17,696 nucleotides of DNA from Syntrophomonadaceae bacterium. GTDB lineage: Bacteria; Bacillota; Dethiobacteria; DTU022; UBA8154. Position 1 is the stretch's first letter, and every line of letters begins with the position of its first letter. The notes below the pieces were generated by a model that made no database searches, was not told the DNA's origin, and saw nothing but the letters and a program-made list of their open reading frames with translations. The translations under genes were made by a program, and so were the position numbers. Shown piece by piece: positions 15,113 through 17,696 of the stretch. Location of the stretch: assembly GCA_007122565.1 (NCBI GenBank), contig SKTJ01000311.1:1-17696 (forward strand). The letters run 5' to 3'.

Positions 15113-15778
15113 TTAGTCGGTGGTGGAAACAACCGCCAGTATTTTATTTACTACCTCTGCGAGAGAATATGGCGTGGTATCGATCACACATGCATCCGGT
15201 GCTACACACAAGGGTGAATCTTCCCGTTTCTGATCAAGATGATCCCGCATCGATATATCATCACGCAATTCATCTAATGGAACCTCTATTCCCTGTTCCC
15301 GCATTTCCAGCCAGCGTCTTTTTGCCCGTGCATCCACAGTAGCCGAAAGATAAAACTTGAACTCAGCATCAACAAGGACATTGCTGCCGATGTCCCGTCC
15401 TTCCATTACAATATTTCCACTTTTTAAAGCTGTCCTCCGTTGCAGGTTTACCAGCTCTTTGCGAACCCCCGGAGCAGCGGCTACGATGGAGACATGTTTG
15501 TTAACAATCGGCAGGCGTATTGTTGTGGTGATATCTCTGCCGTTAAGAAGAATAAGGTTTCCCTTTTGGGCGTCCCCTTTTAATTCCAATTCACAACGCC
15601 GCGTCAACTCCACCAGGGCATTTTCATCCTGAAGGTCTATTTTCTCTTCCAGTGCTTGTACAGTAATTGCGCGGTACATTGCTCCTGTATCCAGATATTT
15701 ATATCCAAGGCGCTTAGCTACCTCCCTGGCAGCACTGCTTTTTCCCGCCCCTGCCGGGCCATCAATGGCGATCTTCAT
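15113..15778 (-). CDS. cmk: Cytidylate kinase
   Basis: Cmk phosphorylates CMP and dCMP using ATP. The protein has 221 residues, near the usual 220-230. It shows the P-loop GPAGAGKSS (7-15), YLDTGAMYRA, the substrate-binding EGRDIGSNVLVDA and the lid-like arginine-rich RAKRRWLEM segment. The frame extends one codon to a GTG at 15781, but the ATG at 15776-15778 lies 7 bases after GAGG and is preferred. It is the first recognised gene of an operon with plsC and ispH-rpsA, driven by the promoter at 15974-16002. The cmk-plus-S1 pairing is also known from B. subtilis (cmk-ypfD). Confidence 0.97.
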   Translation of the reverse strand: MKIAIDGPAGAGKSSAAREVAKRLGYKYLDTGAMYRAITVQALEEKIDLQDENALVELTRRCELELKGDAQKGNLILLNGRDITTTIRLPIVNKHVSIVAAAPGVRKELVNLQRRTALKSGNIVMEGRDIGSNVLVDAEFKFYLSATVDARAKRRWLEMREQGIEVPLDELRDDISMRDHLDQKREDSPLCVAPDACVIDTTPYSLAEVVNKILAVVSTTD

Positions 15779-15787
15779 CACTTGTCC

Positions 15788-15907
15788 TCATTCCGTATTT
15801 CTTCGACGGTAAAATAAAAATACCGGATCCTTGCGGTGTACCTGCTTCCGTTTAAGGAACCATGCACCGCCTGGAAATCCGGCAATATTTGCAAGAAATA
15901 ACACCAT
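15788..15907 (-). CDS. Possible 39-residue small protein upstream of cmk
   Basis: An ATG frame encodes MVLFLANIAGFPGGAWFLKR followed by a basic tail ending in RRRNTE. The first 18 residues are hydrophobic with a GFPGG turn and the rest is strongly basic, as in a small membrane-anchored peptide. GAGG lies only 4 bases before the ATG. The stop codon TGA sits nine bases before the cmk ATG and is part of the ATGAGG stretch that serves cmk, as expected for coupled genes. It lies within the transcript of the sigma-A promoter upstream. I recognise no family; it could be chance. Confidence 0.3.
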   Translation of the reverse strand: MVLFLANIAGFPGGAWFLKRKQVHRKDPVFLFYRRRNTE

Positions 15908-16192
15908 CCATCCTCACACAGCAACCCTGCACGTCCCTACCACCTTTTACGCTAAGAAAGCCACTCTTATGACATAATATAATATAATACCGTTTTTGAC
16001 AACCCTTTCATAAAAAATAGTAACTCACAGCAGTCATGAGTCAGTATTAGGTAGTTATATAAAAGAACCAAAATCGATCTTCATGCAATAAAATTGAGTC
16101 TAATTGATATTATAAATGCTCTTCTTACAAGGATGTAGATAACTTGCTGAACCTATTCTTGGGTTAGTTTGAATTCTAGCTCCTCTTTTAAA
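15908..16192. other. Non-coding AT-rich spacer before the cmk operon
   Basis: No convincing gene is seen here on either strand. It holds the cmk-operon promoter (15974-16002), a short ACTCA/TGAGT dyad near 16024-16042 and a 6-bp hairpin (16151-16166) without a T-run. Very AT-rich stretches flank the promoter. Confidence 0.6.
15974..16002 (-). promoter_or_regulatory. Sigma-A promoter of the cmk operon
   Basis: On the minus strand TTGTCA (15997-16002), a 17-base spacer and TATTAT (15974-15979). This is one mismatch in each hexamer with ideal spacing, in an AT-rich setting. Transcription would start near 15967, about 60 bases before the small ORF and 190 before cmk. Confidence 0.75.
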
Positions 16193-16702
16193 TTATGGAA
16201 TAATCCAGGCTACCAGTTCTTTTTCACCAAATGTGATGATTTCCCTTCCTTTTTGCGGTGCCTGTAACTCTCCATAAACCTCTGCTATTCGGATAACAGC
16301 GGGATTGCTGCCGTAAACATAACCTTCAACCTCAAGCAGATCACCCGGTGACACAGGAAGATAAAGTTTTTCTTCCCCCAAAAGAGCGTGTGGTTTCCCA
16401 TTAACTATAACAGTTAAATCAGGTGGGATTTCACCCGGCGGTGGTATTAATTCCAATAAAACAGCCGGCTCTTCAAACCCGTTGATTTTAACCCCTTCCA
16501 CGTTTTCGGCAATTACTTTTTGTAGATCTTCCAGAAGCGCTCTTCCTTCAAACCGATCGGTGTAGTTAAGATAAGGCCTTAAATAATCGTTTAAAAGTAC
16601 AGCCTGGACAAGAAAAAGGAGTACGACAAATAACAAGGTAAGGCGGTAAACAATTCGTTCCACCCTGCTGGTGAATCGTTGTAACCATTTGTCGTAATCC
16701 AT
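16193..16702 (-). CDS. Uncharacterised single-pass membrane protein
   Basis: A 169-residue protein I do not recognise. A basic N-terminal stretch (MDYDKWLQRFTSRVERIVYR) is followed by one strong hydrophobic segment (about 22-38). About 130 residues then follow, probably outside the membrane, with beta-rich, Pro-containing sequence such as LTVIVNGKPHALLG and VSPGDLLEVEGYVYG. This layout suggests an exported sensory or structural domain. The ATG (16700-16702) has GGGGG about 10 bases upstream, which is buried in a long hairpin. It follows the other uncharacterised gene (16786-17274) by 83 bases and may be co-transcribed with it. Confidence 0.8.
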   Translation of the reverse strand: MDYDKWLQRFTSRVERIVYRLTLLFVVLLFLVQAVLLNDYLRPYLNYTDRFEGRALLEDLQKVIAENVEGVKINGFEEPAVLLELIPPPGEIPPDLTVIVNGKPHALLGEEKLYLPVSPGDLLEVEGYVYGSNPAVIRIAEVYGELQAPQKGREIITFGEKELVAWIIP

Positions 16703-16708
16703 ATACTA

Positions 16709-16751
16709 AAAGCCCCCTTTACCCATAATGTTATGCTGTAAAAAGGGCTTT
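16709..16751 (-). promoter_or_regulatory. Long hairpin hiding a ribosome-binding site
   Basis: In the minus-strand RNA AAAGCCCUUUUUAC pairs along its full length with GUAAAGGGGGCUUU (14 bp, two G-U pairs); the loop can form a further CAUA/UAUG stem. The right arm contains the GGGGG Shine-Dalgarno of the gene starting at 16702. Only UUUU follows, so it may be an RBS-hiding element, an intercistronic attenuator or a weak terminator. Confidence 0.65.
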
Positions 16752-16785
16752 CATACCTTTTAACAGAAGCTATGTCAGACGTTAT

Positions 16786-17274
16786 CTAGCCTTTACCGGG
16801 AATTATCTTTTTCCGCATAATTTCATTAATGCGAAAAAGTAGCTTCTCCACATCCCTACTGTTTAAAACAAGCGTGGAAGGCTCCATTACCTCAATTCGG
16901 CGAAATTCATCACGCATAATAAAACGGAGCAGATCTTCAAGCGTATCGGCAAAAACAATAAGATCAAGTGGCGCAAAAGCTACCTCATCATCCAATTCTT
17001 CATCATACAGGTTATATATCTCGCCCAAGTCAATCCCCTCCACGTAAATACCCTGCAGGGGGAGATTGCGCCAAAGGGTTACCTGTTGCTCTCTTATTTC
17101 CTGTGCCACATCTTCCGTTTTACGGCCGCCAAAGAAAAATCGGGCCGGCTTGGGCTTACCTCTGTAATCAAATCTTACCTTAAATTTAATTCGGCTGTTG
17201 TCAGTATAACCATAACGCTCGATTGGATATTCTTCCTTATCTTTTTCCCGTGTTTTTACATCCGGCTTTAACAT
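16786..17274 (-). CDS. Uncharacterised cytoplasmic protein
   Basis: A 162-residue soluble protein that I do not recognise. It begins with a charged segment (KTREKDKEEYP), has a central beta-like part with RIKFKVRFDYRGKPKPARFFFGGRK, an acidic stretch (LYDEELDDEV) and a helical, charged C-terminal part ending KKIIPGKG. The frame extends to a TTG at 17298, but the ATG at 17272-17274 lies 10 bases after GGGAGG, which would overlap an upstream start. The gene follows the histidine phosphatase gene on the same strand and has a TATAAT-containing palindrome upstream. Confidence 0.8.
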   Translation of the reverse strand: MLKPDVKTREKDKEEYPIERYGYTDNSRIKFKVRFDYRGKPKPARFFFGGRKTEDVAQEIREQQVTLWRNLPLQGIYVEGIDLGEIYNLYDEELDDEVAFAPLDLIVFADTLEDLLRFIMRDEFRRIEVMEPSTLVLNSRDVEKLLFRINEIMRKKIIPGKG

Positions 17275-17331
17275 CCTTAACAATCCTCCCACACACAAAC
17301 ATCTCTTTCCATATTTTAACCGTGGATTTTT

Positions 17332-17357
17332 ATTCTAACCATATTATAAGTTAGAAT
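17332..17357. promoter_or_regulatory. Palindrome ATTCTAAC-N10-GTTAGAAT over a TATAAT box
   Basis: Perfect 8-bp arms around a 10-base centre; the centre contains TATAAT on the minus strand (17343-17348), about 70 bases upstream of the ATG at 17274. No good -35 is seen at normal spacing. The arrangement fits an operator over a -10 box. On the minus strand it is followed by A residues, so it is not a terminator for the upstream gene. Confidence 0.5.
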
Positions 17358-17405
17358 TCGTGAAATAATTTAATTTTCCTGCAAGAATTATCCTGGCCCG
17401 TGATA

Positions 17406-17696
17406 TTATTCCACATTCTTTTTTTCGTTGTCCTGCAAGTAACAGGAATCATTAAAAAGTTCGAGATATGGGTTTTCCCAGTCATCGTAAAGTAGAACCG
17501 TTAGCGAAGCCGGTGAGAGCTTAAGCCGGGTAATATTAGCAGCAGGCATATCCAGTACTGTGGCTACGATCACCCGGATCACCCCGGCATGAGTTACTAC
17601 AGCAATGTTTTTATCCGTATGGCGAATGCGTTCGTATCCTTTTAATACCCTTTCTTTGAAGGAGGAGTAGGACTCACCCCCGGGGATGGTAATGGT
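17406..17696 (-). CDS. Histidine phosphatase (phosphoglycerate mutase-like), 3' part
   Basis: The C-terminal 96 residues of a histidine phosphatase superfamily protein; the start lies beyond the right edge. Visible are PGGESYSSFKERV, with the conserved Glu of the acid/base region, and VVTHAGVIRVIVATVLDMP, with the second catalytic His. This wording is typical of GpmB/CobC-type enzymes (broad phosphatases or alpha-ribazole phosphatase). The RHG motif is outside the window, so the substrate cannot be judged. The TAA is at 17406-17408. Confidence 0.93.
   Translation of the reverse strand, partial: TITIPGGESYSSFKERVLKGYERIRHTDKNIAVVTHAGVIRVIVATVLDMPAANITRLKLSPASLTVLLYDDWENPYLELFNDSCYLQDNEKKNVE

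Noticed and set aside
16151..16166. Hairpin AACCTA-TTCT-TGGGTT as a terminator after the membrane protein gene
   Set aside because: The stem is only 6 bp with a G-T pair and neither strand shows a T-run after it.

Overview
The window looks like a chromosomal core segment of an endospore-forming, anaerobe-type Firmicute (Clostridia, Peptococcaceae-like). The reasons are the sporulation genes spoIVA and spoIIP, a YIEGIA-family gene, a fused ispH-rpsA reading frame of the kind known from Clostridia, G-rich Shine-Dalgarno sites and frequent TTG/GTG starts. The order cmk ... S1 protein ... der ... gpsA ... spoIVA matches the Bacillus subtilis map as I remember it. I see no mobile element, tRNA, rRNA or CRISPR array.

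All genes but one lie on the minus strand, so the region reads right to left. At the right edge are the 3' part of a histidine phosphatase gene (17406-17696), an unrecognised 162-residue protein (16786-17274) and an unrecognised single-pass membrane protein (16193-16702). After a non-coding stretch with a strong sigma-A promoter (15974-16002) come cmk, plsC and the ispH-rpsA fusion, ended by a terminator near 12183-12224. The next run is DUF1614, spoIIP, YIEGIA, a small YIEGIA-associated protein, DUF3189, a PDZ/radical-SAM DUF512 protein, der, plsY and gpsA. These genes are tightly packed, often with stop and start codons touching, and end at a strong terminator (4171-4206). spoIVA follows as a single gene with a good sigma-E-type promoter and its own terminator.

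The left end is more accessory. It holds a MORN-repeat protein behind a near-consensus sigma-A promoter, a plus-strand response regulator/diguanylate cyclase convergent with it, and the 5' part of a catalase gene divergent from the cyclase. The catalase-cyclase spacer carries several dyads, one shaped like a Crp/Fnr box.

Functionally, the centre mixes phospholipid synthesis (gpsA and plsY make glycerol-3-phosphate and lysophosphatidate, plsC the next step), isoprenoid precursor synthesis (ispH), nucleotide supply (cmk), ribosome assembly/translation (der, S1 domains) and spore envelope building (spoIIP, spoIVA, YIEGIA). No defence or mobile system is evident. The most interesting items are a probable AUU start for plsY, altered G4 motifs in both Der GTPase domains, a SpoIIP with an extra C-terminal membrane segment, RNA hairpins that overlap Shine-Dalgarno sites, and a small uncharacterised ORF before cmk.
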